The notes below the pieces were generated by a model. It searched no databases. It was given only the letters and a program-made list of their open reading frames with translations, and was not told the origin of the DNA. Shown in pieces: positions 27,401 to 38,300 of a stretch of 64,000 nt of DNA. Origin of the DNA: Pseudomonas koreensis (GTDB lineage Bacteria > Pseudomonadota > Gammaproteobacteria > Pseudomonadales > Pseudomonadaceae); contig NZ_JALJWP010000001.1 in assembly GCF_024169245.1 (NCBI RefSeq), forward strand, positions 3,349,501 to 3,413,500. Reading direction: 5' to 3'. A program made the translations under genes and the position numbers. Position 1 is the first letter of the stretch. Each line of letters starts with the position of its first letter.

Positions 27401-30400
27401 CTACATGGTGCCGGCGCAGTTGCTGTTGCTGGAAAAGCTGCCGCTGACTGCCAACGGCAAACTCGACAAACGCGCCTTGCCCGTGCCTGGCGTGGTCAGC
27501 CAGCAGTTCGTCGCGCCGGTCGGTGAGATCGAAGAGAAACTGGCTGCCATCTGGGCCGAGGTGCTCAAGCTCGAGCGGGTCGGCAGCAGCGATAACTTCT
27601 TCGAACTGGGTGGCGACTCGATTCTCAGTCTGCAGATCATCGCCCGGGCCAAGCGCCAGGGCATCAAGCTCAGCCCCAAGCAGTTGTTCGAAAAGCAGAC
27701 CATCGGCCAACTGGCCGCCGTGGCCAAACTGATCGAGGCCAAACCGGCTGCCGCTGCCGCAGCTGTGGCACGCGGGCCATTGCCGTTGCTGCCGATTCAA
27801 GAGCGTTTCTTCGAGACGCCGATTGCCCAGCGCCAGCATTGGAATCAGTCAGTGATGTTGCAACCGACCCTGGCGCTGGACGCCGTGCACCTGAGCAAGG
27901 CGCTGGCGACGTTGCTCGAACAGCACGAAGCACTGGCCTTGAGCTTTGTGCAGTCGGGCGATCGCTGGCAGGCACTGCCGCAGTCGCAGGGTGATGCCGA
28001 ACTGCTCTGGGTTCGCCAGCTGGAGAGTCTCGATGCCTTGCCCGCACTGGTCGACGCGGCGCAGCGCAGTCTCGATCTGCAACGCGGGCATTTGCTGCGC
28101 GCTTTGCTGGTCACTCTGCCGAATGCCGAGCAGCGTTTGTTGCTGGTGATTCATCACTTGGTGGTCGACGGCGTGTCGTGGCGCATTCTGCTGGAGGACT
28201 TGCAGCAGGCTTACCACGCCCTGGCGGCGGGGACCGCGCTTGCGTTGCCGGGCAAAAGCAGTTCGCTGCACGACTGGGCCGGGCAGTTGCACCGTTATGC
28301 GCAAAGCGACACGTTGGCGGCCGAAAGCGCTTATTGGCGCCAGACCCTTGAGGCCGGCGACGCGTCACTGCCACGGGATTTTGCCGAGGACAGCCAGACC
28401 CGTGCCCAGGCTGCCCGCGCCACTACGCGCCTGAGCCAGACACTGACCGACAAGCTGCTGAAAGTCGCCCCGGCGGCGTATCGCACGCAGATCAATGACT
28501 TGTTGCTGACCGCGCTGGCGCGGGTGTTGTGCGACTGGAGCGAGCAGCCTTCGGTGTTGATCCAGCTCGAAGGCCATGGTCGTGAAGACCTGTTCGACGA
28601 CATCGACCTGAGCCGTACCGTGGGTTGGTTCAGCAGCCTGTTCCCGGTGCGCCTGACCCCGCAAGCAAATCCGGCTGCGTCGCTGTGCCCGATCAAGGAG
28701 CAACTGCGCGCGGTGCCGGGCAAGGGCATCGGTTATGGCGTGCTGCGTTACCTCACCCGTTCTGCCGAGTTGCAGGCGCTGGCGCAACCACGGGTGACCT
28801 TCAATTATCTCGGCCAGTTCGATGGCGCGTTCAGTGCTGAGCAAGGCGCGTTGTTCGTGCCAAGCGCTGACAGCACCGGTGCCAATCAGGATGGGCAAGC
28901 GCCGCTGGGCAATTGGCTGAGTGTCGACGGTCAGGTCTTCGGCGGTGAGCTGGAACTGACCTGGACCTTCGGCATCGGCATGTACCGCGCCGAGACCATC
29001 GAGGCGTTGGCCGAGGCCTATGGCCGCGAGCTGGAACGCCTGATCGAACATTGCTGCGAGAGCGACGCCGGTGGCGTGACACCCTCGGACTTCAACCTCG
29101 CCAACCTCACGCAGGCGCAGCTGTCGGCGCTGCCGATCGCGCCGCGTGACATCGTTGATCTGTACCCGCTGTCGCCGATGCAGCAAGGCATTCTGTTCCA
29201 CAGCCGCAATGAGCCGGACAGCCCGGCTTACACCAATCAGCTGCGCGTCGACGTCGAGCAGCTCGACGCCGAGCGCTTCCGCCAGGCCTGGCAGCAGACC
29301 CTCGAAGCCCACGATATTCTGCGCACGGCGTTCGTCTGGCCGCAGGATGCCGCCGCGCCAGTGCAAGTGGTGCGCAGCCGTGTGCAGATACCGTGGCAGG
29401 TGCACGACTGGCGCGGTCGCGATGGCCTCGATTCAGCGCTTGATCATCTGGCCACTGGAGATCTGCACAACGGTTTCGATCTGCTCGAGGCACCGCTGTT
29501 GCGCGTGACGCTGGTGCGCACCAATGCGAACACTCATCACCTGATCTACACCTGTCATCACATCCTCATGGATGGCTGGAGCACTTCGCAATTGTTCGGC
29601 GAAGTGCTGCAGCGTTACGCCGGCATCACGCCGAGCGCAGGGCAGGGGCGTTATCGCGATTACATCGAATGGCTCGGCCAGCGCGATCAGCAGGCCAGTC
29701 GGCAGTTCTGGAGCACGGCGCTGGCGGATCTCGAAGAGCCGACGCGACTGGTCAGCGCCATGCCGGTCAGGCACGCGGCCAGCGGTTATGTCGATCACCA
29801 GCATGTGTTCAGCGAACAGCTGACGGCCGAACTGAACCGCTTCGCCCGCGAGCAGAAAGTCACCCTCAACACGCTGGTGCAAGCGGCGTGGCTGCTGCTG
29901 TTGCAGCGCTACACCGGGCAGGATCACGTGGCGTTTGGTGCGACGGTCGCTGGGCGGCCGACGGATTTGCCGGGCGTCGAGCAGCAGATCGGCCTGTTCA
30001 TCAACACCTTGCCGGTGGTGGCGGCGCCATCGGCGGAGATCGGCGTCAGCCAATGGCTGCAACAGGTACAGGACCTCAACCTGGCGTTGCGCGAGCATGA
30101 ACACACGCCGCTGTATGACATTCAGCGCTGGGCCGGGGCGGGTGCCGGGGCGTTGTTCGACAGCATTCTGGTGTTCGAAAACTATCCGATGGCCGAAGCG
30201 CTGGCGCAGGGGCCGGAGACCGGCCTGAAGTTCTCGACGATCCGCCGCCAGGAGCAGACCAACTATCCGCTGACGCTGGTGGCGGTCACCGGCCGCGAAC
30301 TGAGTCTGGGCGTGAGTTACGATCAGGCCAGTTTCGACGCTCCAGCGATCAGTGCATTGAGTGCGCAGTTGCAAGGCCTGCTCGAGCAGTTCCTCGCCGA

Positions 30401-32312
30401 CGCCACGCAACCGCTGGGCGCGCTGCAATTGCTCGCCGAGCCGCAACGCCAGAACGCCATCGCATGGGGCAAGGCGCCGGTGATCGCGCCGGATCAACGC
30501 ACGGTGCTGGCGCACATCGCCGCGCAAGTGCAACGTCAGCCACAAGCGAGCGCGGTGTTGTTCGCCGAGCAGTGCATCGATTACCAAAGCCTCGATACCC
30601 GGGCCAATCGTCTGGCGCACAAGCTGCAAGGCATGGGCGTCGGGCCGGAGGTGCGCGTCGGCGTGTGCATGCGCCGCACGCCGGACATGCTGGTCGCACT
30701 GTTGGCGATCCTCAAGGCCGGTGGTGCCTACGTGCCGCTGGACCCGGATTACCCGCAGGAACGCTTGCTGCACATGCTCGACGACAGCCGCGCGGCGGTG
30801 TTGCTCACCGAGCCAGCGGCGCTGGCCATGCTGCCTGAATCGTTGGACGCGCAAGTGTTGCTGGTGGACGAAAGCGTCGCCAGCGAATGCCCGGCCACTG
30901 CGCCGCTGATTAACCTCGCCGCAGACAATCTGGCCTACGTGATCTACACCTCCGGCTCCACCGGCAAACCGAAAGGCGTAGCCATCAGCCACGGCAATCT
31001 GTCGGCGCTGATTCAGTGGTCAGCGGGGGTCTATCGCGAAGAACAATTGCGCGGTGTGCTGGCCTCGACCTCGATCTGCTTCGATCTGTCGGTGTGGGAA
31101 ATCTTCGTCACGCTGGCCTGCGGTGGCTGTCTGGTGCTGGCCGACAACGCCCTGGCGCTGGCCGATTTGCCGGCGCGCGATCAGGTTACGCTGATCAATA
31201 CGGTGCCGTCGGCGATTGCCGCGTTGCAACGGGCCGGGCAGATTCCGGCTTCGGTCGGCACCATCAATCTGGCCGGCGAACCGCTCAAACAGAGTCTGGT
31301 CGACAGCCTGTATGCCAGCACCCAGGTGCAGCAGGTCTACGACCTCTACGGGCCGTCGGAAGACACCACCTATTCGACCTTCACCCTGCGCACGCCGCAG
31401 GGGCGGGCGAACATTGGCCGGCCGCTGGACAACACCGTGGCGTACCTGCTCGACAGTCAATTGCAGGTGCTGCCCGCGGGCGTGCCGGCTGAGCTGTACC
31501 TGGCGGGTGCCGGGGTGACGCGCGGCTATCTGCGCCGCGCCGCGCTGACCGCCGAACGCTTTGTGCCGAATCCCTACGCGACCGACGGCGAGCGCCTGTA
31601 CCGCACCGGCGATCTGGTGCGCCAGGGCGACGACGGCAACATCGAGTACATCGGTCGCGCCGACCATCAGGTGAAGATTCGCGGTTTCCGCATCGAACTC
31701 AGCGAGATCGAAGCGCGCCTGCTGGAGCTCGACGATATCGGCGAAGCGGTGGTGCTGGCGCAGGACGGCGCCGCCGGCAAACACCTGCATGCCTACCTCG
31801 TCGCCGCGCCGGACAGCGAGCGGTCGACCCTGACCGAGCGGGTGCGCAGTGCACTGGTCAGCCGCTTGCCGGCGCACATGGTCCCGGGGCATTTGCACCT
31901 GATCGACGCGATCCCGCTGACGCCCAACGGCAAGCTCGATCGCAAGGCGCTGATGGCGTTGGCCGAGAGCCCGACGCAGGAGCAATACCAGGCGCCGCAA
32001 AGCGACCTGCAGTGGGAGGTCGCAACGATCTGGCAGGAGGTGCTGGAGGTCGAGCGGGTAGGGCTGGCAGACAACTTCTTCCAGCTTGGCGGGCATTCGC
32101 TGCTGGCGACGCTGGTGGTGACCCGGGTGCAGGAGCGCCTCGGCGACAAGGTGCCGCTCAAGGCGCTGTTCGAGACCGACACCCTCAAGGATTTCTGCGC
32201 GCGGATCGAACACCTGCGCGTCGAAATGTCGCCCGTTCAGGATGAATTGGCTAAATCACTGGAGGCCCTCAAACGTCTATCCCTCGATGATCTGGAAAAA
32301 CTGATTTCTTGA
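24489..32312 (+). CDS. pvdJ: Pyoverdine NRPS, C-A-T-E-C-A-T (Asp, Ala)
   Basis: This 2607-residue two-module synthetase has, in order: C (about 45-480; HHIVSDGWS), A1, T1 (Ser1044, LGGDSIL), epimerase (about 1095-1530; HHLVVDGVSWRIL), C (about 1555-1985; YPLSPMQQGILFH, HHILMDGWS), A2 and T2 (Ser2537, LGGHSLL). The A1 code reads DLTKIGHVG-K, the established aspartate type; the epimerase makes it D. The A2 code reads DLWNNALTY-K, an alanine type. The Asp is the expected substrate of the SyrP-like oxygenase encoded upstream. Start and stop are tightly packed with the neighbours, so the three NRPS genes form one operon. Confidence 0.92.
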   Translation: MSGTMAERIAQRFVGLPLAQRRLFLARLREEGKDFSLLPLPVSRHDCAQIPLSFAQQRLLFLWQLEPHSAAYNMAAGLRLKGLLNESALSRSFDHLLARHEVLRTVFHTDGDQAHQLILEQQNIALERFDLTGIAAQERESALAQKVQEVTAQPFDLRHGPLLRASLFALADDEFVLVVSMHHIVSDGWSMDVMVKEFVQCYQAFSLQREPQLPALPLQYADYAIWQRRWLEAGEGERQLDYWRRQLGDEHPLLEVAPDFARPLTQSFAGQTLSFDFGADLSQQLNAFARSQGISLFMLVLAGFSLFLSRLAGERDIRVGVPNANRGRAEVEGLIGFFVNTQVLRCQVDERGSFADLLAQVREAAFGAQAHQELPFEQLVDELVAERTLGHNPLFQAKFNQNVGMQKQRSMTLPGLAVSEYPLAKDGTHFDLALDITDDGALIHGQMTYASDLYRAETVGGFVPMLLDLFAQLLNSPQAPLHTVATQRPASLAIQREPALTVLQHWAREVARQPQALAARDLQQTMTFQALDEQANRLAHYLRAQGVNVGEPVAVLLERSLDWLTCLLAILKAGAVYMPLDVKAPSARLQQMLGAAQARALIGAEGDARVSELAVEGCQGLEFAPGQWRSLPASAPELTLHAQSPAYVIHTSGSTGQPKGVLVSHAALGSYVRGVLERLAPAPEASMALVSTIAADLGFTVLFGALCSGRLLHVLPEELGFDPDRFADYMARHRVGVLKIVPGHLAALLQAAKPADVLPEHALIVGGEASSLALVERVQQLKPGCRLINHYGPSETTVGVLTHEVEALAAQTRSVPVGTALTGAHVYVLDDVLNPVADQVAGELYIGGDSVALGYLNQPALTAERFLPDPFGAAGARVYRSGDRVRRNREQALEFIGRADDQVKVRGYRVEPAEVARLLLSLDGVSEAAVLALPVDDDPARLQLLAWCVPLAGAKVQAQDLREQLQARLPDYMVPAQLLLLEKLPLTANGKLDKRALPVPGVVSQQFVAPVGEIEEKLAAIWAEVLKLERVGSSDNFFELGGDSILSLQIIARAKRQGIKLSPKQLFEKQTIGQLAAVAKLIEAKPAAAAAAVARGPLPLLPIQERFFETPIAQRQHWNQSVMLQPTLALDAVHLSKALATLLEQHEALALSFVQSGDRWQALPQSQGDAELLWVRQLESLDALPALVDAAQRSLDLQRGHLLRALLVTLPNAEQRLLLVIHHLVVDGVSWRILLEDLQQAYHALAAGTALALPGKSSSLHDWAGQLHRYAQSDTLAAESAYWRQTLEAGDASLPRDFAEDSQTRAQAARATTRLSQTLTDKLLKVAPAAYRTQINDLLLTALARVLCDWSEQPSVLIQLEGHGREDLFDDIDLSRTVGWFSSLFPVRLTPQANPAASLCPIKEQLRAVPGKGIGYGVLRYLTRSAELQALAQPRVTFNYLGQFDGAFSAEQGALFVPSADSTGANQDGQAPLGNWLSVDGQVFGGELELTWTFGIGMYRAETIEALAEAYGRELERLIEHCCESDAGGVTPSDFNLANLTQAQLSALPIAPRDIVDLYPLSPMQQGILFHSRNEPDSPAYTNQLRVDVEQLDAERFRQAWQQTLEAHDILRTAFVWPQDAAAPVQVVRSRVQIPWQVHDWRGRDGLDSALDHLATGDLHNGFDLLEAPLLRVTLVRTNANTHHLIYTCHHILMDGWSTSQLFGEVLQRYAGITPSAGQGRYRDYIEWLGQRDQQASRQFWSTALADLEEPTRLVSAMPVRHAASGYVDHQHVFSEQLTAELNRFAREQKVTLNTLVQAAWLLLLQRYTGQDHVAFGATVAGRPTDLPGVEQQIGLFINTLPVVAAPSAEIGVSQWLQQVQDLNLALREHEHTPLYDIQRWAGAGAGALFDSILVFENYPMAEALAQGPETGLKFSTIRRQEQTNYPLTLVAVTGRELSLGVSYDQASFDAPAISALSAQLQGLLEQFLADATQPLGALQLLAEPQRQNAIAWGKAPVIAPDQRTVLAHIAAQVQRQPQASAVLFAEQCIDYQSLDTRANRLAHKLQGMGVGPEVRVGVCMRRTPDMLVALLAILKAGGAYVPLDPDYPQERLLHMLDDSRAAVLLTEPAALAMLPESLDAQVLLVDESVASECPATAPLINLAADNLAYVIYTSGSTGKPKGVAISHGNLSALIQWSAGVYREEQLRGVLASTSICFDLSVWEIFVTLACGGCLVLADNALALADLPARDQVTLINTVPSAIAALQRAGQIPASVGTINLAGEPLKQSLVDSLYASTQVQQVYDLYGPSEDTTYSTFTLRTPQGRANIGRPLDNTVAYLLDSQLQVLPAGVPAELYLAGAGVTRGYLRRAALTAERFVPNPYATDGERLYRTGDLVRQGDDGNIEYIGRADHQVKIRGFRIELSEIEARLLELDDIGEAVVLAQDGAAGKHLHAYLVAAPDSERSTLTERVRSALVSRLPAHMVPGHLHLIDAIPLTPNGKLDRKALMALAESPTQEQYQAPQSDLQWEVATIWQEVLEVERVGLADNFFQLGGHSLLATLVVTRVQERLGDKVPLKALFETDTLKDFCARIEHLRVEMSPVQDELAKSLEALKRLSLDDLEKLIS

Positions 32313-32325
32313 GAGGGAAAAACGC

Positions 32326-35300
32326 GTGCAAGAGTTAATCGAGTCGGTAGGACAACTTTCGGCTAAGCAAAGAAAGGCTCTGGCGGTTCTGCTCAAGCAG
32401 AAAGGCGTCAACCTCTTTGACATTGCCCCGGTTTTCAAGCGCACGGCTGAAGAGCCGTTGCTGCTGTCCTACGCTCAGCAGCGCCAGTGGTTCCTCTGGC
32501 AGTGGGCACCGCACAGCGCGGCCTACAACATTCCGACGGCCCTGCGCTTGCAGGGCCCGCTGGATGTGCCGGCACTGGAACGCAGCATCGCGGCGCTGAT
32601 CGAACGCCACGAAACCTTGCGCACGGTATTCACTCAAGACAGTGCACAACCCTTGCAAGTGGTCCTGCCCGCAGGACCTTTTGCGTTGGAGATTCATCAC
32701 CTGAGCGCTGATCTGGCCAACGACCCGGACACCTCGATCCAGGCCTTCGTCCAGACCCAGAGCCAGAAGACTTTCGACCTGCAGCACGGCCCGTTGCTGC
32801 GTGCCGCGCTGCTGCAGGTCAGCCCCGCTGAGCATGTGCTGGTGCTGACCCTGCACCACATCGTTTCGGATGGCTGGTCGCTGCAAGTGATGATCGAGGA
32901 ACTGGTGCAGCTCTACGCCGGTTTCAACCTCGGTCACGACGCCGGTCTGCCCGCGCTGCCGATCCAATACGCCGATTACGCCTTGTGGCAGCGCCAGTGG
33001 ATGGAGGCCGGTGAGCAGGAGCGCCAACTGGCCTACTGGCAGGAAAAACTCGGCGGCGAACAGCCGGTGCTGGAGCTGTCGCTGGATCGCCCGCGCGCGG
33101 TCGAGCAGAGCTTCGCCGGCGCCAGCCATAACCTGATTCTCGACCCGGCGCTGAGCCATGCCCTCAAGGCTTTTGCCCGGCAGGAAAACGTCACGCTGTT
33201 CGTGGTGCTGCTGGCGTCGTTTCAGGCCTTGTTGCATCGCTACAGCGGGCAGAGTGACATCCGTGTCGGTGTGCCGGTGGCCAACCGTGGCCGGGTGGAA
33301 ATCGAGCGGCTGATCGGCTTCTTCGTCAACACCCAGGTGCTCAAGGCGGATGTCGACGCCGAGTTGCCATTTGTCGAGCTGCTGCGTCAGGTCAAACAGA
33401 CCGCGCAGGAGGCGCAGGCGCATCAGGACTTGCCCTTCGAGCAACTGGTCGAAGCGCTGGAACCGGGCCGCAGCCTCAGTCACAGTCCGTTGTTCCAGGT
33501 CATGTTCAACCACCAGGCCGAGCGCCGTGCGAGCGTTGCGACGCGCCTGAACGGCCTGAACATCGAACCGCTGGAATGGCAGAGCCAGACCGCGCAATTC
33601 GACCTGACCCTCAACACCACCGAACAGGCCCACGGCATCGAAGCGGTGCTCAAGTACGCCACCGACCTGTTCGACGCGGCGACTATCGAGCGCCTTGCGC
33701 AACACTGGACTGCGCTGTTGCAGGCGATCGTCGCCGAGCCGACCCAGCGCATCGGCCAATTGCCGATGCTCGACGCCGGCCAGCAGCAACAGCTGTTGGC
33801 GCAATGGAATCCGCCGCGGGTCGAACAACCGCTGACCCAGTGCATCCAGCAAGCCATCGAAGCCCAGGCCGCGCGGCATGCCGACGCGGTGGCCGTGAGC
33901 TGTGCCGGGGAACGCCTGACCTACGCTGAACTCAATAGCCGCGCCAACCAATGGGCACATACGCTGATCGAGCGGGGTGTCGGCCCGGACGTGCGCGTCG
34001 GCGTTGCGGTCGAGCGTTCGCTGGACATGATCGTCGCCATTCTCGCGGTGCTGAAGGCCGGCGGTGCCTATGTGCCGCTGGACCCGAGCTACCCGGATGA
34101 TCGCTTGAGCTACATGATCGACGACAGCGGCATTCAATTGCTGTTGACCCAGGGTCATTTGCTCGGGCAGTTGCCGATTCCTCCGGGGCTGGTCTGCCTC
34201 GATCTGGATCAGGCGCCGGAACACGGCATCGAAAGCAACCCGCCATGCCTGACCACGCCGGACAATCTGGCCTACGTCATCTACACCTCCGGTTCCACCG
34301 GCAAACCCAAAGGCGCGTTGCTGCCGCACGGCAATGTCATGCGCCTGTTCAGCGCCACCGAGCACTGGTTCGATTTCGGCGCGCAGGACAGCTGGACGCT
34401 GTTCCATTCCTACGCGTTCGACTTTTCGGTGTGGGAGATTTTCGGCGCGCTGTTGTACGGCGGCAAACTGGTGGTCGTGCCTCACGACGTCAGCCGTTCG
34501 CCGGAGGATTTCTACACACTGCTCTGCGATGAAAATGTCACGGTGTTGAACCAGACACCGTCGGCATTCAAGCCGTTGATGCAGGTCGCCTGTGAATCCT
34601 CGCGCAGCAATGCCCTGCGTTACGTGGTGTTCGGTGGCGAGGCGCTGGAAGTGCAGAATCTGCGCCCGTGGTTCGAGCGTTTTGGTGACCGCGCGCCGAC
34701 GCTGATCAACATGTACGGCATCACCGAAACCACCGTGCACGTGACCTACCGGCCGTTGTCGCTGGCCGATCTGCACAGCAATCACAGCAGCCCGATCGGC
34801 GCGCCGATTGTCGACCTGTCGTGGTACTTGCTCGACAGCTCGCTCAACCTGGTGCCGCAAGGCTGCATCGGCGAGTTGTACATCGCCGGCGCCGGTCTGG
34901 CCCGTGGTTATCTGAATCAGTCCGGCATGAGCGCTACCCGCTTCGTGCCCGATCCGTTCAATCGCAAGGCAGGCGAGCGTCTGTACCGCACCGGCGACCT
35001 CGCACGGCTGCGCGGCGACGGGGTGATCGAGTACATCGGCCGTATCGACCACCAAGTGAAGATCCGTGGCTTCCGCATCGAGCTCGGCGAAATCGAAGCG
35101 CAACTGCTCAAGCATCCACAGGTGCGCGAAGCCGTGGTGCTGGCGGTGGACGGCCTCAGCGGCCAGCAACTGGCAACCTGGGTCGTGCCCGTCGAGGCAG
35201 TGAACGCGGACGAGCAGGGCGCCCTGCGCGATTCGATCAAGGCGCACCTGCGCGAAACCCTGCCGGATTACATGGTTCCGGTCAGTTGGGCGTTCCTTGC

Positions 35301-38300
35301 ACGTCTGCCATTGACCGCCAACGGCAAACTCGATCGCAAGCAACTGCCGCAACCGGACGTTGCGCAAGTGCAAGAGGCGTACGCCGCACCGCGCAGTGAG
35401 CTGGAACAGCGTCTGGCCGAGATCTGGCAAGACGTGCTCAAGGTCGAACGGGTAGGGCTGCACGACAACTTCTTCGAGCTGGGCGGCGATTCGATCATCT
35501 CGATTCAGGTAGTCAGTCGCGCGCGGCAGGTCCGCATTCGCTTCACGCCCAAGGACATTTTCCAGCACCAGACCGTGCAGCGTCTGGCCACCGTCGCGCA
35601 ACAGAGCGACGCCGTGCAAACGGAGCAGGGCGAGGTACTCGGCGACGCGCCGCTGACGCCGATCCAGCAGTATTTTTTCCACAGCGACATCCCGGCGCGC
35701 CATCACTGGAACCAGTCGATCCTGCTGACCCCGGTGAAAACCCTGCAAGCCGCTGCGCTGCAACAGGCCTTGGCCCAGGTGCAAGAACAGCATGACGCCT
35801 TGCGTCTGCGTTATCGCCAAACCGAGCAGGGCTGGCAGCAAAGTCACGGCGCGGCGGATCAGCCACACGACTTGTTGCGCACCTTTACGCTGGACGACAG
35901 CGCCGCATTGCCAGCGCTGTGCCTGGATCTGCAGCGCAGCCTCGACCTGCACAATGGCCCGCTGATCCGCGCTGCGCTGGTCGACTTGCCGGACGCCAGT
36001 CAGCGTCTGCTGCTGGTCATCCATCACTTGGTGGTTGATGGTGTGTCGTGGCGGATCCTGCTCGAAGATCTGCAAAACGCCTATCAGCAGATCAGTGCCG
36101 GGCAGAGCGTGAACCTGCCGGCCAAGACCAGCGCGTTCAAGGACTGGGGCTTGCGCCTGCAAGAGCATGCGCGCAGCGCGGCGCTGGACAGTGAACTGAC
36201 GTACTGGCGCGAGCAGTTGCGCGACGCGCCGCTCGGTTTGCCGCTGGATAATCCGCAGGGCCAGTTGAACAACCGCTTCGAGCGCAGCGTCGACACCCGG
36301 CTGGACGCCGAACGGACCCGGCAGTTGCTGCAACAGGCCCCGGCGGTCTACCGCACTCAGGTCAACGACCTGCTGCTGACCGCACTGGCGCGAGTGTTGT
36401 GTGAGTGGACCGCCAGCGACAGTGCGTTGGTGCAGCTCGAAGGGCACGGCCGCGAAGACCTCTTCGATGACATCGACCTGAGCCGCACCGTGGGCTGGTT
36501 CACCAGCATGTTCCCGGTGCGCCTGACGCCAAACGCCAGTCTGGAAACCTCGATCAAAGGCATCAAGGAGCAACTGCGCGCGATCCCCAACAAGGGCATC
36601 GGCTATGGCTTGCTGCGTTATCTCGGCACGCCCGACGCACAAGCGGCGTTGCATGAATTGGCGCAACCGCAGGTGACGTTCAACTACCTCGGCCAGTTCG
36701 ATAACAACTTCGACGAAGACGCTTTGTGGCGGCCGGCCACCGAAGACAAGGGCGCCGGTCAGGACGCAAACGCGCCGATGGCCAATTGGCTGACCATCGA
36801 TGGCCGGGTTTATCAGGGCCAGTTGAGCCTGACCTGGACCTACAGCAGCGACGTCTTCGAAGAGGCGACGATTGCCGCTCTGGCCCGCGCCTACGAAACG
36901 GCGTTGAGCGAATTGATCGATCACTGCCTCAGCCATGCGGGCGGCCTCACGCCGTCCGATGTGCCGCTGGCCGGTTTGTCCCAGGCGCATCTGGACAGCC
37001 TGCCGATCGCCGCCCAGCGCATCGAGGACATCTATCCGCTAGCGCCGATGCAGCAAGGCATTCTGTTCCACAGCCTGTACGACGCGGACGCCAGCGCCTA
37101 TGTCTATCAGATGCTGCTGGACATCGACGGCCTCGACGTCGTGCGGTTCCAGCAAGCCTGGCAGCGCGTGGTCGATCGCCATGAAGTGCTGCGCGCCGGT
37201 TTCATCTGGGGCCGCGATGGCCTCGACGCGCCGTTGCAGGTGATCAACCGCCAACTGACCCTGGAAATGCCGGAAATCGATGTGCGCGATGTCGCCGATC
37301 TGCCGGCGGTGCTTGAAGCGCGGGCGCAGGCCGACCGTGAACGCGGCTTCGATCTGCAGAATCCACCGCTGTTGCGCCTGTGCCTGCTGCGCACTGCTGA
37401 CGATCGCCATCGGCTGATTTTCACCTGCCACCACATCCTCATGGATGGCTGGAGCAACTCGCGGATGTTCGGCGAGGTGCTGCAGGATTACGCCGGCCAG
37501 CCAGTGCCGAGCGCGCAGGGCCGCTATCGGGATTTTCTGGTGTGGCTGCAGGGCCAGGACAAGGCGGCTGCGCAGGATTTCTGGCGCGGGCAACTGGCCG
37601 AACTCGACGAACCGACCCGACTGGCGTCGGCCTGTCATGGACGCACCGTACCGGGGCCGGGCAAACAGATGCATCGTCTGCACTTCGACGAAGCATTCAC
37701 CCAGCGTCTGAACCATTTTTCCCGTCAGCAACAGGTGACGCTCAACAGTCTGGTGCAAGCGGCATGGCTGCTGGTGTTGCAGCGCTACACCGGTCAGCCC
37801 ACCGTGGCGTTTGGCGCCACGGTATCCGGGCGTCCGGTGGATCTGCCGGGCATCGAAGAACAATTGGGGCTGTTCATCAACACCTTGCCGGTGATCGCCA
37901 GCCCGCAGGCCGCCCTCAGCGTGGGTGACTGGGTGCGCAGCGTGCAGGACAAGAACCTGGTGCTACGTGATTACGAACAGACGCCGTTGCAGGACATTCA
38001 GCGTCTGGCCGCCCTGAGCGGCGAAGCGTTGTTCGACACCTTGCTGGTGTTCGAGAACTACCCGGTCTCCGAAGCGCTGGAGGCCAATCCGGGCGGGCTG
38101 CGTTTCTCCGGCCTGGAGCATCGCGAGCAGACCAACTACGGTCTGACCCTGATCGCTGGCGCCAGCGAAGTGCTCAACCTCGATTTCAATTACCTTACCG
38201 AGCACTTTGCCGAACGCAGCGTGCTCGCTCTGGCCGCGCATCTGCGCGAAGTGCTCGAGCAATTTATCCAGGCCCCGCAGCGGGCCCTCGGCGAAATCGG